64,000 nt of DNA from [Streptosporangium] indianense (lineage in GTDB: Bacteria > Actinomycetota > Actinomycetes > Streptomycetales > Streptomycetaceae). Of this stretch, positions 55,680-64,000 are shown piece after piece. The notes beneath the pieces are model-generated. The model saw only the letters and a list, made by a program, of their open reading frames with translations, did no database searches and was not told the origin of the DNA. Location of the stretch: contig NZ_JAKEIO010000018.1 in assembly GCF_021474405.1 (NCBI RefSeq), positions 1-64,000 of the forward strand, given 5' to 3'. Each line of letters opens with the position of its first letter. The first letter of the stretch is position 1. A program made the position numbers and the translations under genes.

Positions 55680-56888
55680 GTGACCGTGACGCAGCCTGAT
55701 GTGAGTGTGATCATCGGTGCGTACGAAGCGATGCCGTATCTGATCGAGTGCCTCTCGTCCGTCGAGGCACAGACCATCGATCCGACGCGCGTCGAGGTCA
55801 TCGCGGTGGACGACGGTTCGACGGACGGGACGGGGGAGTACCTGGAGGAGTTCGCCGAGCGGGCTCCCATGCAGGTGCTGGTGATCCGGCAGGAGAACTC
55901 CGGCGGCCCCAGCGGCCCGCGCAACGTGGGCCTGGGGAAGGCCACCGGGCGCTACGTGTTCTTCCTCGACGCCGACGACCGGCTGGGCCCCGAGGCCCTG
56001 GAGCGGATGGTCGCCATGGCCGACCGCGCCGGCACGGACGTCGTGCTGGGCAAGGTCGAGGGTGTCAACCGCTCGGCGCCGAAGTCCATGTGGGGCAGGA
56101 CGGTGGAGCGGACGGATGTCTTCTCCTCCAACATCAAGTTCACCCTCAGCGCGCAGAAGCTGTTCCGCCGCGCGCTCCTCGACCGGCACGGCATGCGCTT
56201 CGACGAGTCGCTGTTCACCGGTGAGGACGCGCTGTTCACCATGGAGGCGTACCTGCGGGCGGACGGCGTCTCCGTGGTCGCCGACCACACCTGCTACTAC
56301 CTGGTCGGCCGTGAAGACGGCAAGCACGTGACGAAGAGCGGCAGCTACACGCTGCGCTTCGACTCCGCGCGGGCCCTGATGGAGCTCATCGCCGAACTCG
56401 TCCCCGCGGGTGCCCGGCGCGACCAGCTGATGGTCCGGCCCTTCCTCGTCACGCTGCTGCCGCAGTTCGGGCCCAAGTACCTGACGGACAGCGAGGAGAT
56501 CCGCCGGAACAAGTTCGAGCTCGCCAAGCCGCTGATGGACACCTACTGGACCGAGGGCGTCGCCCAGCGCCTCAAGGTCCACGAGCGGCTGCGCCTGCAC
56601 CTGGTCGCCGAGCAGCGTCCCGAACTGCTCCCGGACGTCGTGCAGTTCGTCAAGAGCAAGAAGCAGGCGGCGGCCCTCCTGGAGAGGAAGGGCCGCCGTG
56701 TGTACCTGGCCTACCCGCATTTCCGGGACCGCGCCGCCGGCATCCCGGACTCGGTCTATCTGGCCGAGCCCCGGGAGGCCCGTGCCTTCCCGGGGTACCG
56801 CGAGGGCGGTGCCGACACGTTCATGCGGCGCGCCGTGCGCAAGGCCCGACGCGTGCTGACGTCCCGGGAGATACGCCACGCGGCGTGA
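55680..56888 (+). CDS. family 2 glycosyltransferase
   Basis: A 402-residue GT2 enzyme. The N-terminal GT-A fold begins with PDVSVIIGAYEAMPYLIECL, then VDDGSTDGTGEYL and the metal/nucleotide motif FLDADDRLGPEALERM. The catalytic part ends near residue 220, after TGEDALFTME. The C-terminal half is helical and basic, without membrane helices. It probably adds a sugar to the wall polymer or builds its linkage. Either GTG 55680 or GTG 55686 can start it. GGGGG at 55671-55675 is better spaced for 55686, so two residues are uncertain. It converges with TagF-like copy 2, with a gap of 24 bases. Confidence 0.9.
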   Translation: MTVTQPDVSVIIGAYEAMPYLIECLSSVEAQTIDPTRVEVIAVDDGSTDGTGEYLEEFAERAPMQVLVIRQENSGGPSGPRNVGLGKATGRYVFFLDADDRLGPEALERMVAMADRAGTDVVLGKVEGVNRSAPKSMWGRTVERTDVFSSNIKFTLSAQKLFRRALLDRHGMRFDESLFTGEDALFTMEAYLRADGVSVVADHTCYYLVGREDGKHVTKSGSYTLRFDSARALMELIAELVPAGARRDQLMVRPFLVTLLPQFGPKYLTDSEEIRRNKFELAKPLMDTYWTEGVAQRLKVHERLRLHLVAEQRPELLPDVVQFVKSKKQAAALLERKGRRVYLAYPHFRDRAAGIPDSVYLAEPREARAFPGYREGGADTFMRRAVRKARRVLTSREIRHAA

Positions 56889-56912
56889 CCGACGCGGGGT
56901 GCCCGGTGCCGC

Positions 56913-58946
56913 TCAGCGCTGTGCGGTAGGGACCTCGGCCCCGGTGCGCTGACCGGGCACCGCGGCCAGCCGCTCCGCCACCCGTGCCCGGTGGTCCCGG
57001 GCCTCCCCGCACAGCGCCCGGACGGCCTCGTTGAACCGCTCCTGCGACGACGGCTCGGCCGGACCCAGCAGGCGCAGCTTCAACTCGGCACGCGCCTCGA
57101 CCAGTTCGTCACGCTCCGGGTGCCGGACGGTCTCCAGCAGCTCCGGCACCCCGGCGGCATCCGGCGTCAGCACCGTCGCCGCCACCACCGTCGGGAACGC
57201 CGCACGGAAGGCGTCCTCGGGCAGCCCGCTCGTGTTGGCCACCGCGTACGGCTTCTCACTCGCCAGGAAGTCGCTGATCACGCTCGACACGTCGCTGATC
57301 AGCAGGTCGGCCACGTTGAAGCAGGAGTACAGGGTGGGCCGGGCGGCCGTGATGATCTGGTGTTCACCCGCCGGCAGCGAGGCCCAGTACGCCTCGTCCC
57401 ACGCGGCCGCCGCCCGCGCCACCGCCTCCGCGCGGCCCGGCTCCGGCGCCGTCTGCACCAGCATCCGCTCCACGATGTCGGCCCCGGACCGGAAGACCGA
57501 GGTGGTGAGCCGGTCCAGTTCGGCGGTGCGGCGGGCGAGTTCCGTACCGTCCGAGGGGCGCGCTCCCGCCCGGTCCCGGTTGGCGGCCCGGATCAGTTCC
57601 CGGATCCGCAGGTCGGCCGCGCCCGCGCGCGGATCCACCGACCCCGTCAGCGGATGCGGCTTGTACAGCAGCCGCACGCCCGGGTCCGCGAGCAGCGCCC
57701 GCACCAGGTTCTCCCCGGCCGCGATCACCGACGTGTTGCCGGGGTTGCCGTCCCAGCCCTCCCAGGTCGGCGCGTACAGCACGGTCGTCCAGGGCCCGGC
57801 CGGCGGGCCCGCGTAGGGCAGCACACCGTCCAGCTGCGGGCGGCCGGTCTCCACCACGTCCTTGTCCTCGACCCCGACCTCGGCCAGCGCGTACCGCTCG
57901 CGCGCGGCGGGCCCGGCCACCCACACCTCGTCGTACGCCTTCGCGTACGGGTTGCACGAGGACAGCTTGTCGCTCTCGCCGTGGTTGACGAAGGTGTGCT
58001 TGATCGTGGGGATGCGCAGCACCTGGGAGGTCTTGCCGGAGTTCGACGGGTGGATGAGGACCTGGAGCGTGGAGTGCTCCAGGCGCATCAGCGTCGACAC
58101 CTTCGGCAGGCACACGATCGGGATGTCCGTCGCCGCGATCTTCTGCACCATGAACCGCTCGCGCAGGATGATGACGGGCCTGCCCTCGAGACCGGCCAGC
58201 GGCTCCAGCCACATGTTCGCCTGGTAGGCCGAGGAGGCACCGCCGGAGAAGTACAGGCCGGCGGTCGGCCGGTACTCGGCCAGCCACGCGTCGAACCACT
58301 CGAGGACCTCCTGCTCGTCCGCCGGGCGACGGCCGGGCAGCAGCCGGAGCAGCAGGACACCGAGGCCGGTCAGCCCGAGGGCGAGGGTGAGCGCGATGCC
58401 CGCCGCCGCGAACACCGGCCGGTCGCCGGCCGCGCTGGCGAGCAGTCCGGCCGTCGCCGGCAGGCCGAACACCAGCAGCCGGTGGCCGGGGCGGCGCAGC
58501 AGCGCCCAGGGGGCCGGGGACAGCCGCAACGCGGAGGCGTCGATGTTCCGGGTGACCACGGGCAGGGTGCGGGTGCGGCGCACCAGCACGGAGACCGCCT
58601 GGATCGCGCTGTGCAGCACGTAGCAGAGGAGCAGCCCGGCGACCAGCGGCGCGTACACCGTCTCCCGGTCCTGCTCGCCCAGCCGCAGCAGGGCCACGAC
58701 CAGCAGCAGATCCCGTACGACGTGCCGCACGGTGATGTCCGCGTGTGACTTGGCGAACAGCGACAGCACCCCGCGCTGCCACTTGTACAGGACGCCTTCG
58801 GTGGCCAGCGAGACGGTCGTCGCCGCGATCAGCAGCGGGACGTCGGGCAGCAGCGCCGCGACCGCCTGCGCGGCGAACGCGGCGGCCAGGACGATGGTGA
58901 CCAGCCCCTTGAGGAGGGCCTGCGGGCGGGGGAGAGGTACGGGCAC
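56913..58946 (-). CDS. membrane-anchored TagF-like CDP-polyol phosphotransferase (copy 2)
   Basis: A 677-residue paralogue of the 53363-55477 product with the same layout. Helices occupy about residues 10-220 (LLKGLVTIVLAAAFAAQAVA, LPATAGLLASAAG). The C-terminal transferase domain has SGGASSAYQANMWLE, NHGESDKLSSCNPYAKAYDEV, VLYAPTWEGWDGNPGNTS, LLYKPHPLTGS and ISDVSSVISDFLASEKPY. It lies on the opposite strand, pointing at the GT2 gene. GTG 58946 has GGAG 8 bases upstream; the frame is open farther but without a start supported by an RBS. Two copies suggest different roles (priming and extension) or different acceptors. Confidence 0.87.
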   Translation of the reverse strand: MPVPLPRPQALLKGLVTIVLAAAFAAQAVAALLPDVPLLIAATTVSLATEGVLYKWQRGVLSLFAKSHADITVRHVVRDLLLVVALLRLGEQDRETVYAPLVAGLLLCYVLHSAIQAVSVLVRRTRTLPVVTRNIDASALRLSPAPWALLRRPGHRLLVFGLPATAGLLASAAGDRPVFAAAGIALTLALGLTGLGVLLLRLLPGRRPADEQEVLEWFDAWLAEYRPTAGLYFSGGASSAYQANMWLEPLAGLEGRPVIILRERFMVQKIAATDIPIVCLPKVSTLMRLEHSTLQVLIHPSNSGKTSQVLRIPTIKHTFVNHGESDKLSSCNPYAKAYDEVWVAGPAARERYALAEVGVEDKDVVETGRPQLDGVLPYAGPPAGPWTTVLYAPTWEGWDGNPGNTSVIAAGENLVRALLADPGVRLLYKPHPLTGSVDPRAGAADLRIRELIRAANRDRAGARPSDGTELARRTAELDRLTTSVFRSGADIVERMLVQTAPEPGRAEAVARAAAAWDEAYWASLPAGEHQIITAARPTLYSCFNVADLLISDVSSVISDFLASEKPYAVANTSGLPEDAFRAAFPTVVAATVLTPDAAGVPELLETVRHPERDELVEARAELKLRLLGPAEPSSQERFNEAVRALCGEARDHRARVAERLAAVPGQRTGAEVPTAQR

Positions 58947-59374
58947 TGCGGTCACTCCAGGAGCGTCGGGTCGGCGCAGGTCGGCCGTCCGGGTTAACGC
59001 GGGGCGGCCTCCCGACGACACGCGCGTGTCGCCGGGGTGTGGGGGCGGGGGCCGTAAGGCGTGTCGTCGGACGGTAGCGGATGATCCCGTTCCTGTCGTG
59101 GGCTGGGCCCGGAAGGGGCAGAAGGTCGGTTTCCGACCGTGGAAAAGGCCGAGCCGAGAGGGCCGGTGACCGGCTCCCCGCCGAGGCGGGTAGGGGGCGT
59201 GTCCGGGCCGGCTTCCGGCCGTGGGCGGGGCCGGGCCGACGGACGGGGGCGACGGCCGCGCTCCCGTGACGCGGACGGCACCGTCCGTAGCGTGGACCGG
59301 CGCCGCGCCCCGTCCGGGCGTCCCGTAGATTTCCTGGTGAGCGACCGAATCGACGCGAGGGGACGGACGGCGAC
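58947..59374. other. 428-bp divergent gap between TagF copy 2 and proB
   Basis: No credible gene. It holds the two divergent promoters and several small palindromes, such as GGTCGGTTTCCGACC near 59124 and GGCCGGCTTCCGGCC near 59207, which could be operators or hairpins. The GC is very high and the open frames look like shadows. Confidence 0.4.
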
Positions 59375-60502
59375 GTGGCAGGGGCAAGGCAGGCCGTGGG
59401 CGAGGCCCGCAGGATCGTCGTCAAAGTCGGGTCCTCCTCGCTGACCACCGCCTCGGGCGGCCTGGACGCGGACCGCGTGGACGCGCTGGTCGACGTCCTC
59501 GCCAAGGTCCGCAGCGGCGGAGAACGTGAGATCGTGCTGGTCTCCTCGGGCGCCATCGCCGCCGGCCTCGCCCCGCTGGGCCTGCGCCGCCGTCCGAAGG
59601 ACCTCGCCCGGCAACAGGCGGCCGCCAGCGTCGGCCAGGGCCTGCTGGTCGCCCGCTACACCGCCTCCTTCGCCCGCTACGGCGTCCGCGTCGGGCAGGT
59701 CCTGCTGACCTCCGACGACATGAGCCGCCGCTCGCACCACCGCAACGCCTCGCGCACCCTCGACAAGCTGCTCGCGATGGGCGCCTTCCCGATCGTCAAC
59801 GAGAACGACACCGTCGCCACGGACGAGATCCGCTTCGGCGACAACGACCGCCTCGCCGCCCTGGTCGCCCACCTCGTCCGCGCCGACCTGCTGGTCCTGC
59901 TGTCCGACGTGGACGGCGTCTACGACGGGGACCCCGCCAAGCCGGGCACCTCCCGCATCGGCGAGGTGCGCGACCCCTCCGACCTCGCCCACGTCGAGAT
60001 CGGCAGCGCGGGCAAGGCCGGCGTCGGCACCGGCGGCATGGTCACCAAGGTCGAGGCCGCCCGTATCGCGGCCGCCGCCGGCGTCCCCGTCGTCCTCACC
60101 AGCGCCGTCCACGCCGCCGACGCCCTGACCGGCCAGGACACCGGCACCTTCTTCCACCCCACCGGCAAGCGCTCCGCCGACCGGCTGCTGTGGCTCCAGC
60201 ACGCCTCCGCCCCGCAGGGTGCGCTGACCCTGGACGACGGTGCCGTGCGGGCCGTCGTGGACCGCCGCAAGTCCCTGCTGCCGGCCGGGATCGCCGCGGT
60301 CGAGGGCGAGTTCAGCGCCGGCGACCCGGTCGAGCTGCGGGACGGCGCGGGCCACGCGGTGGCGCGCGGGCTCGTCAACTTCGACGCCAAGGAGATCCCC
60401 CGGCTCATCGGCCGCTCCACCAGGGAGCTGGCCCGCGAACTCGGGCCGGCGTACGAACGCGAGGTCGTACACAGGGACGACCTGGTGGTCCTGCACCCGT
60501 AA
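59375..60502 (+). CDS. proB: glutamate 5-kinase
   Basis: A 375-residue ProB that phosphorylates glutamate in the first step of proline biosynthesis. The amino-acid kinase domain has RRIVVKVGSSSLT, LVSSGAIAAGLAPLGL, FPIVNENDTVATDEIRFGDN and LLSDVDGVYDGDP. The C-terminal PUA domain (about 285-375) has LPAGIAAVEGEFSAGDPVEL. GTG 59375 has GAGGGG 12 bases upstream; a later GTG at 59396 is possible. The gene proA lies 660 bp downstream, separated by a small unknown gene. Feedback by proline is usual for PUA-containing ProB. Confidence 0.96.
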   Translation: MAGARQAVGEARRIVVKVGSSSLTTASGGLDADRVDALVDVLAKVRSGGEREIVLVSSGAIAAGLAPLGLRRRPKDLARQQAAASVGQGLLVARYTASFARYGVRVGQVLLTSDDMSRRSHHRNASRTLDKLLAMGAFPIVNENDTVATDEIRFGDNDRLAALVAHLVRADLLVLLSDVDGVYDGDPAKPGTSRIGEVRDPSDLAHVEIGSAGKAGVGTGGMVTKVEAARIAAAAGVPVVLTSAVHAADALTGQDTGTFFHPTGKRSADRLLWLQHASAPQGALTLDDGAVRAVVDRRKSLLPAGIAAVEGEFSAGDPVELRDGAGHAVARGLVNFDAKEIPRLIGRSTRELARELGPAYEREVVHRDDLVVLHP

Positions 60503-60624
60503 TGGGTCGAAACGTCCGCCCCCGGTGGTGGACGTTCCGCAAAACCGCCACGCGATCCCGTGCGGCCTGCTCAACTTTGTCTCGGGGAACTGTTCCGCAG
60601 CGCCACTGTGCAAAGGAGGCCGTC

Positions 60625-61092
60625 GTGAGACGAGTGCGCCCTGGGGCCCAGGCGTCCCGCGGTGGTGCCGGCTCCCGCGCGGCCGGTGAGGAGCGCGCCC
60701 TGACCAGCGTGGCGGCCGGGGACCGGTTCGAGGGCGAGGAGCCCGTGGACACCCCGCGCCTGTGGCACGTCACCCTCAGCGTCTCCGGCAAGGAGGCCCC
60801 GCTCCCCGAGGTCCGGCGCGCCCTGGAACAGCTCGCCCACGACCATCCCTTCTTCCTGACCAGCCGCTACGCCGTCGACCACGCAGAGATCCGCTACTGG
60901 GAGGAGGCCCGCGACCTGCACGACGCGGCCGCCGTCGCCCTGCGTCTGTGGGGCGAGCACCGGCAGACCGCCGGGCTGCCGCCCTGGGAGATCGTCGGCC
61001 TGGAGGTCATCGACCGCGCGACCTACCACCAGCGCATCGCCGAGGGGTACGGTCCGCCACCGGCGTCCCCGGTCGGCGTTCATCCGTTTTGA
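60625..61092 (+). CDS. conserved hypothetical protein between proB and proA
   Basis: A 155-residue protein of unknown function with a strong AAAGGAGG 5 bases before GTG 60625. The first 45 residues are Arg/Gly/Ala-rich, probably disordered. The rest is a compact alpha/beta unit with RLWHVTLSVSGKEAPLPEVR, HPFFLTSRYAVDHAEIRYWE and WEIVGLEVIDRATYHQRIAE. No catalytic motif is obvious. It lies between proB and proA, which is the usual order in Streptomyces. Spacing of 122 bp after proB and 72 bp before proA leaves room for separate promoters. Confidence 0.75.
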   Translation: MRRVRPGAQASRGGAGSRAAGEERALTSVAAGDRFEGEEPVDTPRLWHVTLSVSGKEAPLPEVRRALEQLAHDHPFFLTSRYAVDHAEIRYWEEARDLHDAAAVALRLWGEHRQTAGLPPWEIVGLEVIDRATYHQRIAEGYGPPPASPVGVHPF

Positions 61093-61152
61093 CCCGTTCC
61101 ACGACGTGTCTCGCGCTGTGGAACGAACGATGAACCCAGCCGCCCGGCGCAC

Positions 61153-61158
61153 TACCCT
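61153..61158 (+). promoter_or_regulatory. -10 box of a probable leaderless proA promoter
   Basis: TACCCT ends 6 bases before ATG 61165 with no Shine-Dalgarno in between. The spacing equals that of the genes at 30690, 62644 and 63309. Confidence 0.5.
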
Positions 61159-61164
61159 TCCCTC

Positions 61165-62451
61165 ATGACCACGCTCTCTCCGTACGACTCCATGTCCCCG
61201 GTCACCGAGGCCGCCTACCGCGCCAAGGCCGCCGCCGCGGTCCTCGCGCCGCTGCCCCGGGCCGAGAAGGACGACGCGCTGCTCGCCATCGCGGACGCCC
61301 TGGAGGTCCGTGCGAGCGAGATCGTCGAGGCCAACGCCAAGGACGTCGCCAAGGCCCGCGAGGCCGGCACCAGTGAGGGCATGATCGACCGGCTCACGCT
61401 CACCCCCGAGCGGATCCGCGCCATCGCCTCCGACGTGCGTGACGTGGCCGCGCTGCCCGACCCGGTCGGCGAGGTCGTCCGCGGCAACACGCTGCCCAAC
61501 GGCATCGACCTGCGCCAGGTCCGCGTGCCGCTCGGCGTCGTCGGGATCATCTACGAGGGCCGGCCGAACGTCACCGTCGACGCCGCCGCCCTCTGCCTGA
61601 AGTCCGGCAACGCCGTCCTGCTGCGCGGCTCCTCCTCGGCGTACCAGTCGAACACCGCCCTCGTGCGCGTTCTGCGCGACGCCGTCGGCGGGGCCGGGCT
61701 GCCCGCCGACGCCGTCCAGCTCGTCCCCGGGGAGAGCCGGGACAGCGTGCGCGAGCTGATGCGCGCCCGCGGCCTGGTCGACGTGCTCATCCCGCGCGGC
61801 GGCGCCTCCCTGATCAACGCGGTCGTCCAGGAGTCCGTCGTCCCGGTCATCGAGACCGGCACCGGCAACTGCCACGTCTACGTCGACGCCCAGGCCGACC
61901 TCGACATGGCCGTCGAGATCCTGATCAACTCCAAGGCCCAGCGGGTCGGCGTCTGCAACGCCGCCGAGACCCTCCTGGTCCACCAGGACATCGCCGCGGA
62001 GTTCCTGCCGCGCGCCCTGGACGCCCTAGCGGAGGCCGGGGTCACCGTGCACGCCGACGAGCGCGTGCAGGCCTACGCCAAGGACTCCAAGGCCACCGTC
62101 GTCGAGGCGACGGCCGAGGACTGGGAGACCGAGTACCTGTCGTACGACATCGCGGCCGCGGTCGTGGACTCGCTGGACAAGGCCGTCGAGCACATCCGGC
62201 TGTGGACCTCCGGCCACACCGAGGCCATCGTGACAACCTCCCAGCAGGCCGCCCGCCGCTTCACCCAACTGGTCGACTCCACCACCGTCGCCGTGAACGC
62301 CTCCACCCGCTTCACCGACGGCGGCCAGTTCGGCTTCGGCGCCGAGATCGGCATCTCCACGCAGAAGCTGCACTCCCGTGGCCCCATGGGGCTGCCGGAG
62401 CTGACCAGCACGAAGTACATCGTCACCGGCGACGGGCACGTACGGCGCTGA
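61165..62451 (+). CDS. proA: gamma-glutamyl phosphate reductase
   Basis: A 428-residue ProA that reduces glutamyl 5-phosphate to the semialdehyde with NADPH. The catalytic Cys264 is in [14 protein letters not shown]. The nucleotide-binding part has [20 protein letters not shown], and [19 protein letters not shown] and the C-terminal [20 protein letters not shown] are canonical. The length is standard. The start is ATG 61165, with a TACCCT box 6 bases upstream and no Shine-Dalgarno, suggesting leaderless translation. Confidence 0.96.
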   Translation: MTTLSPYDSMSPVTEAAYRAKAAAAVLAPLPRAEKDDALLAIADALEVRASEIVEANAKDVAKAREAGTSEGMIDRLTLTPERIRAIASDVRDVAALPDPVGEVVRGNTLPNGIDLRQVRVPLGVVGIIYEGRPNVTVDAAALCLKSGNAVLLRGSSSAYQSNTALVRVLRDAVGGAGLPADAVQLVPGESRDSVRELMRARGLVDVLIPRGGASLINAVVQESVVPVIETGTGNCHVYVDAQADLDMAVEILINSKAQRVGVCNAAETLLVHQDIAAEFLPRALDALAEAGVTVHADERVQAYAKDSKATVVEATAEDWETEYLSYDIAAAVVDSLDKAVEHIRLWTSGHTEAIVTTSQQAARRFTQLVDSTTVAVNASTRFTDGGQFGFGAEIGISTQKLHSRGPMGLPELTSTKYIVTGDGHVRR

Positions 62452-62631
62452 GCCGCGCACACGCCGGACGGAGTATGCGCGGGGGCGCATGCCCGTACAC
62501 GGTCACCCGAATGGCGCAGACGCGCACGAGAGGAGTGACCGGCGGTGCGTGCGCCGTCCGGCGCCCCGTGGAAGCCGTCTCGACCAGTGGATGAATTTCC
62601 CTACCGTCTGCCCAAATTGACCCCCCAGGTC

Positions 62632-62637
62632 TACTCT
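62632..62637 (+). promoter_or_regulatory. -10 box of a probable leaderless promoter
   Basis: TACTCT ends 6 bases before GTG 62644. There is no Shine-Dalgarno. A TTGACC lies at 62617-62622 but is too close to be its -35. Confidence 0.45.
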
Positions 62638-62643
62638 GGATCC

Positions 62644-63219
62644 GTGCCGGAGGACGTGGGGGGCACGCCGTTTCCGGACGGCCGGGAGCCCGACGACGAC
62701 CACGACCGCGGGGTGTCGGACGAAGAGTTCGCCTCCGTGGTCTTCGACGAGGCCTTCGTACGCGCGGCCGTGGTGCACGAGCCGACCGCCGTGGAGCGCC
62801 TCCTGGCCGCGGCACAGGCGAGAGCCGAGGCCTCCGAGGCCGAGGCGCGCCGCGCCCGCACCAGGGGCGAGCGCTACGACGACGGGTACGGCCCGGACCG
62901 GCGGGGCGTCTACGGCCCTGATCCCGGCCTCGACGAGCTCCACGACCCCGACGTCCTCGAGGACCACTACGACGGCACCGGGCCCTACTCCAAACAGGTC
63001 CGCTGGCACCGCCCCGTCGCCTGGCTGCTCGCCCTCGTGATGGGCGTCGGCATGGTCGCCCTGGCCTTCGCGGCGGTCTACCGGGGCGCCTCCGACAACC
63101 GCGAGGAGCCCGCGCCGCCGCCCGCCTCGACGGAGCTGGACCAAGGCAGTGGAGCCGCCCCCTCGGCTTCCGCCGAATACTCCCCGCCGGCCGTCTCGGT
63201 GATCCCCCACGGCCCCTGA
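62644..63219 (+). CDS. single-pass membrane protein with SVVFDE motif (copy 1)
   Basis: A 191-residue protein with an acidic cytosolic N-terminus (about 1-125), one membrane helix (WLLALVMGVGMVALAFAAVY, about 127-147) and a short external Pro/Ser tail. Near residue 20 it has FASVVFDEAFVRAAVVHEPT, which closely matches the next gene's YRSVVFDESFIRAARLQEFS. The pair is thus related by an N-terminal motif. The start GTG 62644 is set by the TACTCT box; the longer frame runs through noncoding sequence. In S. coelicolor related genes follow proA, near wall-polymer and spore-wall genes. Function unknown. Confidence 0.8.
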   Translation: MPEDVGGTPFPDGREPDDDHDRGVSDEEFASVVFDEAFVRAAVVHEPTAVERLLAAAQARAEASEAEARRARTRGERYDDGYGPDRRGVYGPDPGLDELHDPDVLEDHYDGTGPYSKQVRWHRPVAWLLALVMGVGMVALAFAAVYRGASDNREEPAPPPASTELDQGSGAAPSASAEYSPPAVSVIPHGP

Positions 63220-63296
63220 CCGGAACCCGCCCATCTTGGTGAGAACCTGTCAGAACTTGTGGAGCAGCCCGGCGTTTACCCGAGCTTCCGGAGACC

Positions 63297-63302
63297 TACC
63301 CT
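63297..63302 (+). promoter_or_regulatory. -10 box of a probable leaderless promoter with upstream direct repeat
   Basis: TACCCT ends 6 bases before ATG 63309; TTTACC at 63275-63280 is a possible -35 with 16-bp spacing. Farther upstream AGAACCTGT and AGAACTTGT (63242-63250 and 63252-63260) form a 10-bp-period direct repeat that may bind a regulator. Confidence 0.5.
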
Positions 63303-63308
63303 GAAGAT

Positions 63309-64000
63309 ATGGGCGGGCCTGGAAACCCACCTGAGGGGACTCCAGAGGGCGCCCCCGGAGGTGGAGAGGACGAGTACCGATCCGTCGTCTTCGACGAGTC
63401 GTTCATCCGTGCTGCCCGCCTCCAGGAGTTCTCCGCGCAGGAGCGCATCGCGGACCACGCCCCCGCCGTGCGACGCCGGCCCCCGCTGCGCCGCGGCCTG
63501 TCCCGGCAGGCCCTGGTCCTCGTCCTGCTGATCGCCATCGCCTTCGGCACCGCGATCTACATGGGCGTACGGCACCCGTACCAGACCCCCGCCGCCCGGG
63601 ACCCCGTCGAGCCCCTGCGGATGACCGTCATTCCCCTCGCCCCCGAGGGCAAGGTGCCCGGCACGGCCGACCCGGCGTACCTGTACGAGCACAGCCCCGC
63701 CGCGCAGTTCCGCACCGGCGCGGAAGGAGTGCCGCTGCCGCCCTCGCGGCGCACCGCGCACTTCTCGGACAGCCAGGTCGTGACCGCCCTGACCACCGCC
63801 AAGGACTACATCGTCCGCTCGGCCCTGGACCCCGAGGTCCTCACCGGCGGTGAGGTCCGCGCCGTACGGGTGCTGCTCGACCCCGACCAACTGGACCAGT
63901 TCGACCAGAGCTTCGCCCGCCCCACCGCCGACGGACGTCACGCGCCGACCGGCTGGCTGGTGCGCTTCGACCCCTCCCGCGCCCAGCTCGCCGACCGGAA
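63309..64000 (+). CDS. single-pass membrane protein with SVVFDE motif (copy 2, cut by the window edge)
   Basis: Open from ATG 63309 to the end of the window, at least 230 residues. The N-terminus has GGGEDEYRSVVFDESFIRAA, paralogous to the previous gene. One membrane helix follows (LVLVLLIAIAFGTAIYMGV, about residues 75-93). The external part is a soluble domain with VEPLRMTVIPLAPEGKVPGT and a DSQVVTALTTAKDYIVRSAL segment, longer than in copy 1. The C-terminus lies outside the window. It matches Streptomyces membrane proteins seen after proA, but the function is unknown. An ATG six bases after the TACCCT box points to leaderless translation. Confidence 0.82.
   Translation, partial: MGGPGNPPEGTPEGAPGGGEDEYRSVVFDESFIRAARLQEFSAQERIADHAPAVRRRPPLRRGLSRQALVLVLLIAIAFGTAIYMGVRHPYQTPAARDPVEPLRMTVIPLAPEGKVPGTADPAYLYEHSPAAQFRTGAEGVPLPPSRRTAHFSDSQVVTALTTAKDYIVRSALDPEVLTGGEVRAVRVLLDPDQLDQFDQSFARPTADGRHAPTGWLVRFDPSRAQLADR

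Overview
The window is a high-GC chromosomal segment from a Streptomyces-type actinomycete. The evidence is very high third-position GC, frequent GTG starts, several genes that look leaderless, a Sel1/TPR gene between two initiator tRNA genes, an RNase E with long Ala/Glu/Arg and Lys/Ala-rich flanks, and the gene order valS-folC-ndk-mreBCD-pbp2-rodA ... rne-rplU-rpmA-obg ... proB-proA, which is the classic Streptomyces mre/obg neighbourhood. Most of it is core chromosome. No phage, transposase, CRISPR array or biosynthetic cluster was seen.

Layout. 0-15.5 kb: HisN-type phosphatase, CBS protein, a divergent catalase/CatR pair with a visible operator, two identical tRNA-fMet genes around a Sel1-repeat protein, a UPF0182 membrane protein, a PPA1309-family protein, a YlbL-type PDZ/Lon-like protease, a 54-residue membrane peptide, MoaE, an NAD-dependent epimerase, a zincin-like protein and a NUDIX hydrolase. 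15.5-18 kb: three tandem AIM24-family genes; the third is broken by a frameshift in a G5/C5 run. 18-30 kb: valS, folC, a DUF4233 protein, ndk, then mreB, mreC, mreD, pbp2 and rodA, the lateral/spore-wall morphogenesis cluster. 30-34.3 kb: an unknown gene, a CYTH-CHAD protein and a radical SAM protein (TIGR03960 type). 34.3-38.9 kb: an accessory-looking stretch holding a gene remnant, an unrecognised Trp/Pro-rich membrane protein, a GAF-ANTAR regulator and a DUF2975-XRE-GNAT operon with a perfect 8-3-8 operator. 38.9-48 kb: a repeat-built membrane protein, the DUF2344 partner of the radical SAM protein (probable CTG start), rne, rplU, rpmA and obg. 48-49.3 kb: a decayed FG-GAP (integrin-like) gene fused to the obg stop codon. 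49.5-59 kb: Tat-exported PhoD phosphatase, then a cell-wall glycopolymer locus. 59.3-64 kb: proB, an unknown gene, proA, and two single-pass membrane proteins sharing a SVVFDE motif; the second runs off the window.

How the genes work together. The mre block makes and positions peptidoglycan. About 25 kb away, the 51.7-58.9 kb locus encodes a fused IspD-like cytidylyltransferase/short-chain dehydrogenase (the Acs1/Bcs1 architecture that makes CDP-ribitol), two membrane-anchored TagF-like polymer transferases and a GT2 glycosyltransferase. I infer a ribitol-phosphate or related wall polymer pathway beside the wall-building machinery. The radical SAM/DUF2344 pair, rne, ribosomal proteins L21 and L27 and Obg form a translation/RNA-processing block.

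No alignment, database search or structure prediction was run. Family names come from recognising motifs and gene order. Promoters, hairpins and operators were read by eye.
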